This document shows positions 48,314 through 59,274 of a stretch of DNA of 64,000 bases, in pieces. The notes beneath the pieces are model-generated. The model was not told where the DNA came from and ran no database searches. It was given only the letters and a program-made list of their open reading frames with translations. The DNA is taken from contig OX637287.1 in NCBI GenBank assembly GCA_951799445.1, positions 39,771,724 through 39,835,723 on the forward strand, written 5' to 3'. The first letter of the stretch is position 1. Each line of letters starts with the position of its first letter. A program made the position numbers and the translations under genes. The stretch is from Pseudisothecium myosuroides. Lineage: Eukaryota; Streptophyta; Bryopsida; Hypnales; Lembophyllaceae.

Positions 48314-50976
48314 TTATTGTCTGACGAGTCTTGCCTTTGCCAGAGTATCCAGTGGAGTAGAAACAATGATCTCCTTTTCAGCTTCCTTTAGATATAGGCA
48401 GGTCTCCCTTGATTTGAAGCAGAGAGGCAGAGGAGCGGACACAATGACTAGACTTTGTTGATGGACGCCAGGTCGAGACAGAAGTCCTCTCGTTCCTCGT
48501 ACAGCAGACGATTTCTCAATGAGGTCGACTAACCACCCAAGTGCAGATGGCCTGCACCAGAACAATTCAATGCCATGCCAATCATCACTCCACTTGCATT
48601 CAAGCATGGAGATGAATAAGGTCAACAGTGACGAAGTACGTTACAACTGATACAATATATTCCATCTAAGAAAATTCCAGAATCACGAAAGAACTTTACG
48701 CCACGTGGTTATACATTTGCGAGGTTAGGCAACTTAAGCAAAGGTGTAGCACATAGGGCAGTGGAATTCTAAAAAGGATAATAGGATCCTACTCGCGGAA
48801 CTCAGTCATTAGACCACAGAGACGTCGTGCAGCCCATCGATGACGTTGGCGCCACATTGCTTCCCCTTGCCTGAATCCTCCCTTTGGCAGCTTTTTCACT
48901 TGGCTGGTGGTCATAGCATAGCCAAGTCCAACAGGCAAGGCTACTCCTACACACCGAAGTGTCTCCTGATCATATCCAAACGATATCCGTTATTAGAGGT
49001 GAGCAAAGGGGGACCATAATGTCATCTTGTAAATTCATCAACTTTCTGTTCAACAAAAATTTCGAAGTCCGATGTCTCCCAAGTTGCTAATCCAAGAGAA
49101 GGCCTGAGGCTCGTGATACATTTCACGCTGGTGGAAATGATTAACTTCAGGACTTACACTGAGTGTATGATTACCAAGGACATGAATAATTAAAGATTGT
49201 TCAGCACATCTACATACTAGGAGGGTTTTGACCCCTAAGGGATCAAGGATTAACGGTTTTAAATGACAAATTCAACTGATCATATTGCGAAAAATAAAAT
49301 AAAAATAGGGCAAAATTTCATACCAACCAAATCATTGAAGAAAATTTTATATGCTTTTGTCACAAAATAAATAAAATTTAACAAACTAAAGTCACTATAT
49401 GACCTACTCAAAACTGTTCAAAAAAAATGTGAGGACCAGTTCTGGCCTCATGGTCCTTTACGAGTAAAGCATTACAAACGCAACATTATCCTTAGGGATT
49501 TCGAAAAGCAAAGAGTGGAACTTACATAGAACTGCCGGTATTGCGACTTCAGTAGCGGGATGCCGATTGATAGCAATAACGAAGCTGCTGAGAACTCCTC
49601 AACTCTAAGTGGAATGGATTCTTGCAGAGTTATCATTGAAGCCGAAGAATCGAAACGGCCCATCACAAATGGCGCAACAGCTTGGATAAAGCCCACAACA
49701 GCCATGCAGCCCATTGCAATCGATGCAACTGGGCCGCAAAATGCCTACATACATCACCACAAAAAGGACTTTTGAGGCACAACGGGGTTGAAATTAAGGG
49801 AAAATTAAAGTCAAGTTTCCAGCTGCTGATGAAGTTGCCAATGTCTCCGAATCAGAAGTTGAGAACTATCTTAGTGAGACAGGATCGTGTTAAGATGTAT
49901 ACTAACACTCGGTTGCCAAGTGTTACTCAAGCATGACGGCTTCTTCAAACAACAGCATCCCAGATGCATTGTGCATGTGCATTTCTGTAGAGTGAACTTG
50001 AGGAAGTGATAACATATAGCATCAGAGTTAAACTGCACGAAGTCAGTTCGTGCAAAAGGTATCACGGCAAGTCTTTGGAATGCGATCGATAAAAGCGCCA
50101 TTTCTTCTCAATGCCTAGGCATTCATCCGATGTACTATTTAAGATACAGTAGGAAATGCAACTGTCTGAAAAATCACTACAAGTATTCGAGAATGCGGCT
50201 TCTATTCTCACTTCAGAATGGCGAGGTTGCCTAGTCAGGGAGCACGTGCATTCATGCTGGAAAACGAAGGTTGATGCATTTTTCTCATGCTTTTTTGAAA
50301 TCTACTAAGGAGTTAAGGTAGCAACAAATACACTAGAAAGTCGATCATTACTCAGAAAGAAACCCCACCTGTGACAGAAGAAGAATGCTAGCGGCATCCA
50401 CAACGTTGATCCCTGATTCCAGTGCCTTGCTACTACTTCGCCTCATCCCTGAACTGCATACAGCATGGATTGATAGTTTGAAAATGCTCTGACTAGCCGG
50501 TAACAACTTAAAGCATCGTGACTATAAGCAGTACTACCGTTTCATAGAGTGTTAAAAATTTGATCTAAACAGAATTGGCTCTTGTACCCAAAGTGATCTC
50601 CCAATGAGCACTCTGTACATACTGGTAAAGTGCTAAAGAGACGGACATAATATTACTTTATGGTAGAATCGCAGTCATGGTCATTCTGTACGCCGCTGCC
50701 ACCTTCAACACGAGCAAGACGAAGCACAAGACCACCGGAATCCACGCCGCCCATACCCAACCCAATTCCAAATTTGACAGGAAACGAAACGCGCAGATTC
50801 CCAATTCTGGCAACACTCTGCCCTCGTCGTCGCTGTCCAGCCTCGGGCTTCCTCTTCGAATTCACAGCCTCTACGTTCTGTACAGTCCATTCTGGTTTAA
50901 TAGAAGAAGGAGATGGCCTGACTTTCACAGGAGATAGCTTTGCCACCCAATTCCGATGTCGGTGGTTTCTGGCCAT
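48314..50976 (-). CDS. Unrecognised five-exon membrane protein, possibly the N-terminal part of the ABC1 kinase gene
   Basis: Exons 50976-50657, 50453-50369, 49744-49526, 48965-48793 and 48551-48314 join with all four phases correct, 344 residues. It starts at ATG 50976 (MARNHRHRNWVAKL). The N-terminus is basic and Ser/Arg-rich with no long acidic stretch, plausible as an organelle transit peptide. Two hydrophobic segments follow: FCGPVASIAMGCMAVVGFIQ with AVAPFVMG, and FSAASLLLSIGIPLL. Then comes a basic part (KKLPKGGFRQGEAMWRQRHR) and a C-terminus ending LAKARLVRQ. I recognise no family. Four residues before the stop, a GT (about 48325) in phase 0 could splice to the phase-0 acceptor of the ABC1 exon at 47954, which would give one protein of about 845 residues. 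Confidence 0.6.
49232..49464. mobile_element. ~233-bp decayed TTAA MITE in an intron
   Basis: CCCCTAAGGGATCAAGG … CATGGTCCTTTACGAG with mutated targets (TTGA and TAAA). It sits in the intron between 49526 and 48965. Size and termini fit the small TTAA class. Confidence 0.55.
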
Positions 50977-51980
50977 AGCGAAAAACTTCCCTGTAAACCT
51001 CCTTCGCTGATCACGCGTGAACCTAAATTCTCAATAAGCACCTGCATTTGTAGCGACTAAAAGCCCCCTTCTGCGCGAAGCTGCGTCCCCGCTTGATCTA
51101 CCTGTTAGTAGACTAACAATGCTGAAAATCAAGATTATCAAGCATAAGTAGGGTGGTCGACGCCTTGGGAGTCACAGCTGGTAACACCGACGTAGAACCG
51201 CGGGGTTCTTGTTGAAATCGCTGAAAGCAATTCCGGTTAACAACGACGAGTGCACTCCCTCCGCATTGCCGACAGGCAACCCGGGAGGGGCGAGATTATC
51301 CTGAACGAGTTCTTTCATAAGTCCGTCGTCGTAGAGAAAGTCACCAATGTTGAAGAAGAAAACTCAATTCTACATGACAGCCCTGCTCCGCAACAAGGTG
51401 AACAAGACGATTCCTCTACAAACCAGTCCCCACAATGAACTCTCGTAGCACCTCTCTGCAAGCCTGCACTGCGGCCAACCTTTGAAAACCCACCCACTCA
51501 CTAAACCAAGGAGACATTAACCAACCGAGCTCAGACCCAACCACTGGGAAACAAACAAATAAAGTCGCTCGCTACCCCACCACAGAAAGGCAGAACCATT
51601 CACTTTCTTCACAGCAGAAAAGCACAAAAATTCTTCACTATCGCCGGCCCGCGGGCGTGCTGTCACTCAGTTTCATCACTCATTCCATTCATGTAAACCA
51701 ATAATCGTGCGACTCATAAATCACGAGTGGATGAGAGATTGTGAGGCCAGCACTCACTACTGTAGTCTTCTGTGCATCACCGGCATCCATCTCAGTTCAC
51801 GGTACGACATGGATTCAGCTCTTCACTGTGCTGGTGTTCCCGAAATCGGATGGCTACAGATGTCTTTGGTTCATATCTGACCACGTGGACGGTTGACCAT
51901 CGTATTTGCCGCTCGTTAACGAACTTCCGCGATATGCAGGAATACAGATAGGGTTTCTCAGAAATTGGGTGTTACTTACG
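50977..51980. other. Spacer/promoter region upstream of 50976
   Basis: Should contain the promoter of the minus-strand gene starting at 50976. A plus-strand frame (about 51250-51438, containing GRGEIILNEFFHKSVVVEKV) has no ATG start and an in-frame TAA just upstream; I do not call it a gene. Confidence 0.4.
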
Positions 51981-52060
51981 ATTTGTGACATGGATTCTTT
52001 TCTTCTGGCCATGGCAGTCCTGAGCATCGCGAACGCTGCGAGTATGAAAAGGAAGACCAT
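51981..52060 (-). other. Possible first exon of a small membrane/secreted protein
   Basis: ATG 52060 opens MVFLFILAAFAMLRTAMARR and continues seven codons (KESMSQI) to a strong donor, ATC|GTAAGT. The hydrophobic start looks like a signal peptide or anchor. No following exon was recognised before 51,000. Confidence 0.25.
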
Positions 52061-52370
52061 TAGTTGCTGAGTCGCTTAAAGGTGACACGACCTTCGTCGT
52101 CTCGGTTGTGCGTCTTGATCACCCCACGTGCCTCGGCTCCTACAACGGTGCATTCGGGGTCGCTCGATGCAGTGTTATATCCGAAAGGTTTCAATTTTCG
52201 TAACTACCGGTGCAGGAAAAGCGAAACCTTGCCGGTAGTCGATCCATCTCATCCTTCCATGCTAAATAATCCGGGTCTCCTCAGTCCGAATTTGACAAAC
52301 AGTAATGGATATGAGGTTGACGGATTTCATTCTCGACCGAGCGTGTTGAAAAGGCTGCGAAATCTGCGAG

Positions 52371-54296
52371 TTATGTCTTGCTTCTATCCAACGTCGAACC
52401 ATTGTTGTGGCTGGAAGTGTTCATTTGATTGATATTCTGAATTGACGTGACGAAGTTCTGTTGTGTACCTATCATATTTGCAGAGATTCTCGCGGAGGCA
52501 TTTGAGTCTAGAGCTACAAGGTACCAATGGATAATAACGTGAACCACAGCCTTTGTGTGTAACATCCAGATGGCAGATTGGATATGGAGGACTCTGATGC
52601 GAAGAAAAGACTCAGAAATTGGACTTACCTGCCAGCGGAATTTTGGGTATCACAACCAAGGCAGAGGATGTCTACAAAACCAGAAGTCTTGATAGAGCAG
52701 CGGGCTCTCGATGTCTGGTCGTGAACTATGTCTGTCACGTCAACAATGGTGGCACTGGGGAGTCGGAATCGATGGAATGGCACCGGAAGCGGTGTCATTA
52801 TTTCTTCCCAGTTGTACACATATGTATATGCCCCAGTCTTTGCGATGGTCCATAGCAAGTCTCTCTTCGCTGGCGAGTTCGCCTGCTTCACCTCGACCAA
52901 GATGTGATGCACCCTACGATTATAGATTAGGTTCTTCGCGCTTGTGAGAACTTTCGCTTCGTATCCTTTCGTGTCTATTTTCAGTAGGCGAACATTGTCG
53001 TCCATGAGACTGTCAAGCATAGTAACATCAATTGTTTCAAGGTTCGAATGGTTGGCATCACGAGTTTCCGCAGTGTTGAGATTTCGTTGTTTTCTAACGA
53101 AGCCAGCCCAGCTGTCCGTCTCCTCGTACAGCACTTGACTGTCAGCTTGGCCTACCCCTTTAGGACGCAAGCGAATTTTTTCGAAATTGTTGATGGCTTT
53201 GGAGAGATTGAGGTAGAGCAGAGCCGCAGAGTTGGGCTCGAAGGAATTCACCCGGCAACCATAGGAGGCCCGAAATGAGGGAGAAGTATCCCACGTGAGC
53301 ACCTACATCCACCACGAGGGCCTTGCCATCTTGGCACCCATGGCGTCTCAACACATAATGGAAGATGAGCGTCTCCACTGGCGACCAATAGCCCAAGCTT
53401 CTCACCTTGTCACAGATGTCGCAGTTGCAATTGCTGCACAGGAACATGAAGAAGGGTCGCTTCACTTCCTCCATAATCTGAATCAGGTGAATCGTCGGCT
53501 TGCCAACCTGCGCGTTGAATTGCATGGCTTCTTTGAGCAGGGGAATCAACCTGAACATGGGGTGCACCATGTTCATGTGCATTTCAGAGGTTGGAAATTT
53601 CATGACCAGAGACGAGCAACGTCAAGTATAGCTAGGTATGTGAGGAACGACCGATAGACTTGAAAAGTTAGGTTTGAAAATCAACCGAAATGTAAATAAA
53701 GAGAGAGGACGATGTTACTACATTGCCGCATTCTGCTGCTGCTTCGCGCTGGCTGAAATGAAAGCACAAAACAGTTAACATTGACGACCATCGAAAAAGT
53801 TCCCGACTCCCAACGAGCTCACACATGATAAGCGCTAATAGCGTAAGGAATTACTCTTCAGTTCTGAGGCATGTTGCCGAGAAAGTGGTTCCAAGGTGAC
53901 ACTCGGTTGGACGGAGGGAAATGATTGCAGCAAAACAGATAAAAATTGGAGATCATGGTATAACCCTACAGGGCAATGCTGTCAAATGGTAACCCGACAG
54001 AATAACCTGAACTGTTGTGCAAGCCTGGTGCATTCCACGACCACGGCGCTCCTCGCCGGACGGTGCACATATTCTTGTACCTGGCATCACAATCCCTCGT
54101 GACAAATATTTTTAGGCAGCTGGAGTTCAATCTGCAATGATCAGGCATCGAATAGAATCCCTATATTTATAAAGTTGCGGATCGAGCATCAGAACAGATG
54201 GACTTACTGGGCCAGACCGAAGCACAGAATGATCATCGCCAGACACGCAACAACAGCCTTCAGCTGAACAAAGCTCGCTACAACGTCAGCTATAAA
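52371..54296 (-). pseudogene. FkbM-family methyltransferase gene with a stop and a frameshift
   Basis: Exons traced: 54296-54208 (start uncertain), 54131-54007, 53752-53722, 53658-52629 and 52593-52371; phases agree at each junction. The first encodes a membrane anchor (VACLAMIILCFGLAQ), then CLKIFVTRDCDARYKNMC. The large exon carries the Rossmann start VVDVGAHVGYFSLI, then, one base out of frame, ASYGCRVNSFEPN, NVRLLKIDTKGYEAKVL and HHILVEVKQ, which define the SAM-dependent FkbM domain. Two lesions: TGA at 53624-53622, upstream of the possible restart ATG 53603, and a +1 shift at the CCC run 53269-53271 (minus GGG). The final exon ends at 52371. FkbM enzymes O-methylate diverse small molecules and sugars; the substrate here is unknown. 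It may be a pseudogene, or intact if the assembly has errors. Confidence 0.7.
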
Positions 54297-54655
54297 CTAT
54301 TCACTGGGCTTCTTCTTTACTCTCTTGGCTGATTTGGATGCCCAACCGTGAACGAATCATAACCCTATTCCTAACGTAGAACCCTGGATGTGTGATGCGA
54401 AACCATACCAAAACCTCAAAGGTCGAAAAGGATCCGGGAGAAGGTTTCAGGACCTAATCCACAGTTCATTTTAGACGATGCAAACAGTTATACAACATAG
54501 CAGTCCATAATCGTTCGAAGCGCTCTTGGTGACTTCCTCATAGGGTAACCGAACCTCAACTGCCAGGGTTTGGAAAGCCAATAGGATCTTTTATAAAGAC
54601 AATGACTCCCAATATGTACCTGCTCACAGTGTTTGAAATACAGGAGTGAAGCATG

Positions 54656-54925
54656 TCATGGAATCGTGATGGTAGAGAACTGCGATGCGAACACTTTCGT
54701 TCCGTCCTCGGTGACCTGTACCCCGCAACGAGCATCGCTGATGTAAGACGGGCATCGTAAGTTGACGACTAGAAATACTTCGACGTATATGCATGCATCG
54801 TTATCTCCCAACGAGCTGAGGTATGTCTCGGTGCTGACGGCCCCATCGAATGGTTTGACCTCTCTGGTCCTGGTCGCGTCGAATAATCGCTTGAAATACC
54901 ACATTAACGCATTATATATTAGCAT
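54656..54925 (-). other. Open frame of 89 codons, unassigned
   Basis: From ATG 54925, MLIYNALMWYFKRLFDATRT continues to a stop at 54656. The frame is open further upstream (CVTIFNSLVSL) without an ATG. It has protein-like composition and one hydrophobic stretch but no recognised family. It could be an upstream exon of the FkbM gene or a separate relic. Confidence 0.3.
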
Positions 54926-55354
54926 AAGCGAAACAAGCGAATTAAAAATTGTCACGCAACTCCACTTGCATCTAGGTAGATGAAAGTCAGAACATAATGC
55001 CCCATTTGCCTTCACCAATGATTAGCAGAAGCATGTCATGAAAGCACAGATCGACCAGGTGGATAAGGAGTGCAAATCAAAATCATCCCATCGTGATAAG
55101 CATTTCTCCACTGGCTGCTTGAGCAGTCTTTGACCACATAAGCTAGAATTCATAGCAGTGGACGGCACCACTGAAAATTTGCTTCAAGTAATATTACACG
55201 CCAGACTTCGAAATTTCTCAATCGTTCTCACAAAGTTCTACCTAATTCTCTAAGGGCGAGCAACACCCCACTCAAAATTCTAGAAGAGAGATCAAAATTG
55301 TGATGGCACTGGAATTATGGACCACCTTAGCTCGGTGAAGCTGACGAAGAAGAA

Positions 55355-56749
55355 TTAATCATTCGAGGAGGTTTTCCAACGCAGATATGCGGTGACGAAG
55401 GAGCCTAACTCACCGTCGATAACAGCGGCCACGTCGGAGGTTTCGGCGCCGGTGCGCACGTCCTTCACAAGCTTGTAAGGGTGGAACACGTAGTTTCGGA
55501 TTTGTTGACCCCACTCGGCCTTCACCACGTCTCCTCGAATCTCTCTCAAATCGGACGCCTTCTGCTCCAGAGCGATCACAAGAAGTTTGGACTTCAGCAA
55601 CCGCAGCCCTTTGATCTTATTTGCGAGCTGCGATCGCTCTTCCGCGCACCGAATAGCAATGCCGGTCGGAATGTGCACAATGCGCACAGCCGTTTCCACT
55701 TTATTCACATTCTGCCCCCCTTTGCCTCCAGCTCTGGTGGTTGTAATCTCCAAATCCGACTCCGGAATTTCCACATCCAACGACTCCTCTTCAAATATAG
55801 GCATCACATCCACTCCCGCAAAGCTCGTCTGCCGCAGTCCCTTAGCATTAAACGGTGATTGCCTCACGAGACGATGCGTACCTTTCTCGCTGGAAAGATA
55901 ACCATACGCAAACCGCCCGTCCACTTCAAATGTGACCGACTTGATGCCAGCCTCTTCCCCGGGAGATTTCTCCATCACCTTCACGGTATACCCCTGCTGC
56001 TCCGCCCACCGCGAGTACATGCGCAGCAGAATCTCCGCCCAATCCTGCGCATCTGTGCCCCCTGCCCCCGCGGATATCGTCACGCGCGCGCCTCGTCGGT
56101 CATACGGCCCGGAAAGAAGCTTCGCAAGCTCAAATTTGTCCAACGCATTACTCAGCCATACGACGGTCTGCGCTGCTTCCTGCACCAATCCGCCATCCGG
56201 TCCTTCCTTCTCCCCCATCAGCTCCATTATCAGCTGCGCCTCCTCGACCTTGGTTTCAAACTCCTGCAACAAAGACAAATTCTCTTTCACTTCCGCAAGG
56301 TCCGAAAGAGTCGTCTGCGCAGCGGCAGGGTCGTCCCAAAAAGTGTCCTGCGCCGATTGCTGCTCCAGGTCAGCTACCCTCGCCTTCTGCTCCGCCATCC
56401 CTGAAGACGCCAAAACCTCCCCCACTCGTTCTACTAAATCCTCCACTTTTTTCCGAACAGCGTAAAATTCGAGTTCCAGCTCGCTCCCTGTTGCAGTTTC
56501 CGTCGACGAAGCCTCCGCTAGACAAACAAGCTCCCGAACATGCCTTAACCTCTCATCACAGCTACCTCTCCTTCTAAAACTCCTCGCCCTCAAAGATGAC
56601 CATCGCCAACACCGCAAATCACAAAAACGCAATGGCGCTATAAAACTCAAAGAACGTGCCGAATGCGCTCCGCCATGAAATCCTTTCGCCCTAATCACAT
56701 CCCCCGCACACTGAGATGCGGGAATGCCTAAACCTCCAGCACAGGCCAT
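55355..56749 (-). CDS. prfB: Organellar (plastid-type) peptide chain release factor 2
   Basis: Single exon, 464 residues, ATG 56749 ([14 protein letters not shown]). Residues 1-80 are Arg/Ser/Cys-rich, fitting a transit peptide. The PCRF domain follows (about 90-240), with [16 protein letters not shown]; then the stop-codon-recognising SPF tripeptide (298-300, in [12 protein letters not shown]); then the peptidyl-hydrolysis GGQ (344-346, in [19 protein letters not shown]). SPF is diagnostic of RF2, which reads UGA and UAA. The GGQ shows it is a true release factor and not a PrfB3-type RNA-stability derivative. The [10 protein letters not shown] form resembles cyanobacterial RF2, supporting a plastid role like Arabidopsis HCF109/PrfB1. 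The leader upstream contains two further copies of the start region. Confidence 0.95.
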   Translation of the reverse strand: MACAGGLGIPASQCAGDVIRAKGFHGGAHSARSLSFIAPLRFCDLRCWRWSSLRARSFRRRGSCDERLRHVRELVCLAEASSTETATGSELELEFYAVRKKVEDLVERVGEVLASSGMAEQKARVADLEQQSAQDTFWDDPAAAQTTLSDLAEVKENLSLLQEFETKVEEAQLIMELMGEKEGPDGGLVQEAAQTVVWLSNALDKFELAKLLSGPYDRRGARVTISAGAGGTDAQDWAEILLRMYSRWAEQQGYTVKVMEKSPGEEAGIKSVTFEVDGRFAYGYLSSEKGTHRLVRQSPFNAKGLRQTSFAGVDVMPIFEEESLDVEIPESDLEITTTRAGGKGGQNVNKVETAVRIVHIPTGIAIRCAEERSQLANKIKGLRLLKSKLLVIALEQKASDLREIRGDVVKAEWGQQIRNYVFHPYKLVKDVRTGAETSDVAAVIDGELGSFVTAYLRWKTSSND

Positions 56750-57160
56750 GCTCTAATTCGACAAAAATCAAAACACTTAAATCAAAAGCTTCATTTCAAG
56801 ACTCCGTATCAAAAATCTCCGCAACAGCGACTCAGAAAGAGAAACAGAAAATGCATACGGGACAGTCACATGCGGAAGCTCCTCAACCTCCAGCACAGGC
56901 CATGTTCTGATCAATTCGCCCGTAATCGAATTAAAATTCCGTAGCAACAATCTACGCACCACCTATTCAGTAAGAGAATCAGAAATTGCACAATGGACAC
57001 CGACATTCGGGACTCCGTGAACCTCCAGCACAGGCCATGTCGAAATCAAACACTCGATTCAAAAAACTCCGGAGCAATTTCCAGAAGCAACAACTGAATC
57101 TCCACAACCTGCGACTCCGAATGAGAATAAGAAATTGCATACGGAACCCTAAACAGCGAA
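56731..57160. repeat. Triplicated prfB start-codon region
   Basis: The block cctccagcacaggccatg occurs at about 56732, 56890 and 57020. Each copy is followed by a related ~130-150-bp unit: a stretch like 'aatcaaacactcgattcaaaaa', 'ctccg.agcaa', 'gactc.gaa.gaga', then 'agaaattgcatacgga'. On the minus strand each block is ATGGCCTGTGCTGGAGG, the first codons of prfB. The two upstream copies open short frames, MACAGG then TGA, and an 18-codon one starting MACAGGSRSPEC and ending TGA, and so act as candidate uORFs. Confidence 0.8.
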
Positions 57161-57306
57161 AAATTTGCTTTCAAATTTCAAAATGCTCATATATATATCT
57201 GTGTGCACTCATCTCTGATTGAGAGCCCCGAGTGCAATCCAAGTCAGGGAGAAGAATAGAAAAAAATGGTGATGGACGCCGCGACAATGAGATTGCTGTT
57301 TGTTAC

Positions 57307-57448
57307 CGGTGCGAGGCATGAAGATGGAATTCCTCGCAGCTCGGGAATTCTGAATTGAAACATTTCGAGTAGCGAAACGAAGAGTTTGGAAGGACTTGAG
57401 CTTTGCTTCCGTTATCGCTTCTTTCCTTGTGCTGGGACTCTCTCGCAT
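57307..57448 (-). other. Possible upstream exon near prfB
   Basis: ATG 57448 opens a 47-codon basic, Ser/Thr-rich frame (MRESPSTRKEAITEAKLKSF…) ending at a donor ACCG|GTAAC. It looks like an organelle presequence, but the prfB frame has an in-frame TAG just before its ATG, so it cannot simply extend prfB. It may be a spliced leader exon or another gene's start. Confidence 0.25.
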
Positions 57449-58911
57449 CCAAGTTCATCCGGTTTTATCCACTTTCATCCACTTTCATCCACCTTGAGCT
57501 GGGATGCAAGTGATAATATGGAGTTCTGTAAAATTCTGACATTCAACATAGCATTGTGGTAAGGGCCCCTTTTGCATCCTTGAAAAGGGACCTACATTGA
57601 ATAAAATTGTCTTAAGGTAGGTAAATCGTTACCTTTAATAAGATTGGGTACTAAGATTGGGTACTAGGAAGACTCGAGGAAACTAATGAAAATGTTTATA
57701 CGATTAGCCTTTTCACAGATAGTCCAAGGACACCAAAGAAATTTTGAAATAATACCATTGAAAATTATTTATTCAAATTCAAAAATAGGACTCATAGTTT
57801 CCTATAATCACATGTAGACCAACAATGTAGCTGCTTGAAGTCCTTTCTCCATGCTGGAGGCTTTATTGACACTTGACTAAGCGCTACTGACCAATAATTG
57901 ACCTTCACCCAAACCCTACAAGAAGTTGATGTTGCCGATGTCTCACTTTTGACCAAGCAACCAATATTGTAAATACAACTGTGGAGCTCCAATAAAAAGT
58001 TTGGACAACCTTAAATTTGCAATCCCAAAATTCGACCACGCAAACCATTTTCTTCGTCGATCTCTTGTGTTGGGAAAGCCGCCATGTGAATGTCAAAATC
58101 TATCCCCTTATCCCCCAAATCAACGTCCACCTAATCTCATTGATGCTTGTGATATTAGGGACACAGTTTAAAGCTCACCACCAAATGATAAAAGGAAATT
58201 CTATAGGGTGCAGCATTGGGGGCCGATAGGAAATGGATCCACCTACCTTATATGACTCCTCAACTAACTTCAATTTTTAAAAGGGACCCCAAGTCTGTCC
58301 AAGGTGTCTAGGAAGGCCTAATACCTTTCTAGCATAGGGAGGACTATTGTCTTATTATACAATGTTATGAAATAGATTTGAAATTGATTTAAAAAAAATA
58401 TTTGAGGTTATAACATAACATTTCTTAACCAGGGTTAGTATAACCTTTTGAATCTTAAAAAAGAGATTTCTCTTCAAAAATACCTTAGAAGGGGGATTTA
58501 TATTGAATTGAATGCAAAGCTTAGTATAATTGCTTGTCACTAGGGGCTATTCCACATGTCAACGAGGGCAAAGGGACCTCTAAGTGAAGGTTACTAACGT
58601 ATTTAAGAATCAAGATGGTGGTCTCAAATCCTTTACTATTGAGCTATTCATTAGGCCTTGCCTTTTGAAAAAAGGTCTCTATAGCTCTATTATACAAAAT
58701 CAACCTTAGTAATTGGCACTTTTAATGGTTTTACACAAACACGTTACAATTTGTTGAATCATTTTCATTCATATAATTTTTATTTGAGGGCCATACAGTT
58801 TGAGTTAAGGGTCTATTTTAAAGAAATCTTTAGTACTTGCTCTACTTTATTGCTAGAGGATTTGATGAAGATTTGCCCAAGCATTGAAAATCAACAATAT
58901 AATAGTGTATG
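57449..58911. other. AT-rich spacer
   Basis: No gene supported. A short (cactttcatc)n tandem sits near 57463-57495. Confidence 0.45.
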
Positions 58912-59222
58912 TATGGCGAATTTCATTAAAATGGCGGTATTACATATGCCATTTTCACACCTTGACATCTAGGACAAGTGTACATTGCTAACATCTAGGT
59001 CAGTTCTAGATTTCAGAAATCTAGGACTAGCATAGATTTCAGATCATGCAGTTTGAAAAAACTAGGATTGGTATAGATTTCAGTTATCTAAGACAAGTGT
59101 AGATTTCAAAAAACTAGTACTGCTATAAATTTTGGTATAGAAAAAACATTTCAGACTATGCAGTCTGAACTGCTAAGAGTGCCAAATTAACAGAATACCG
59201 CCATTTTAATAAAATTGGCCAT
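58912..59222. mobile_element. ~310-bp MITE carrying an internal minisatellite
   Basis: Left TATGGCGAATTTCATTAAAA then TGGCGGTATT; right end inverted, TATGGCCAATTTTATTAAAA then TGGCGGTATT. Inverted termini are about 30 bp with few differences. The interior (about 58965-59150) consists of diverged ~30-40-bp units around 'ctaggactagcatagatttcag'. No coding capacity; target duplication not clear. Confidence 0.7.
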
Positions 59223-59274
59223 ATGTCATCTATAACTTTTATTTATTTATTTTTGTTTATTTAAAAAAATAATA

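Noticed and set aside
51250..51438. Plus-strand 62-codon frame containing GRGEIILNEFFHKS
   Set aside because: It has no ATG and an in-frame TAA just upstream, with no convincing acceptor. Left uncalled despite its protein-like look.
55481..56465. Three plus-strand frames (105-181 codons) across prfB
   Set aside because: Shadows of the GC-richer prfB coding strand; they have no domain character and overlap the SPF/GGQ-bearing frame.
56890..57040. Autoregulatory frameshift of the bacterial prfB type
   Set aside because: The gene is an intact single nuclear-type frame with a transit peptide. No CUU-UGA slippery site interrupts it, and cytosolic termination does not use RF2.
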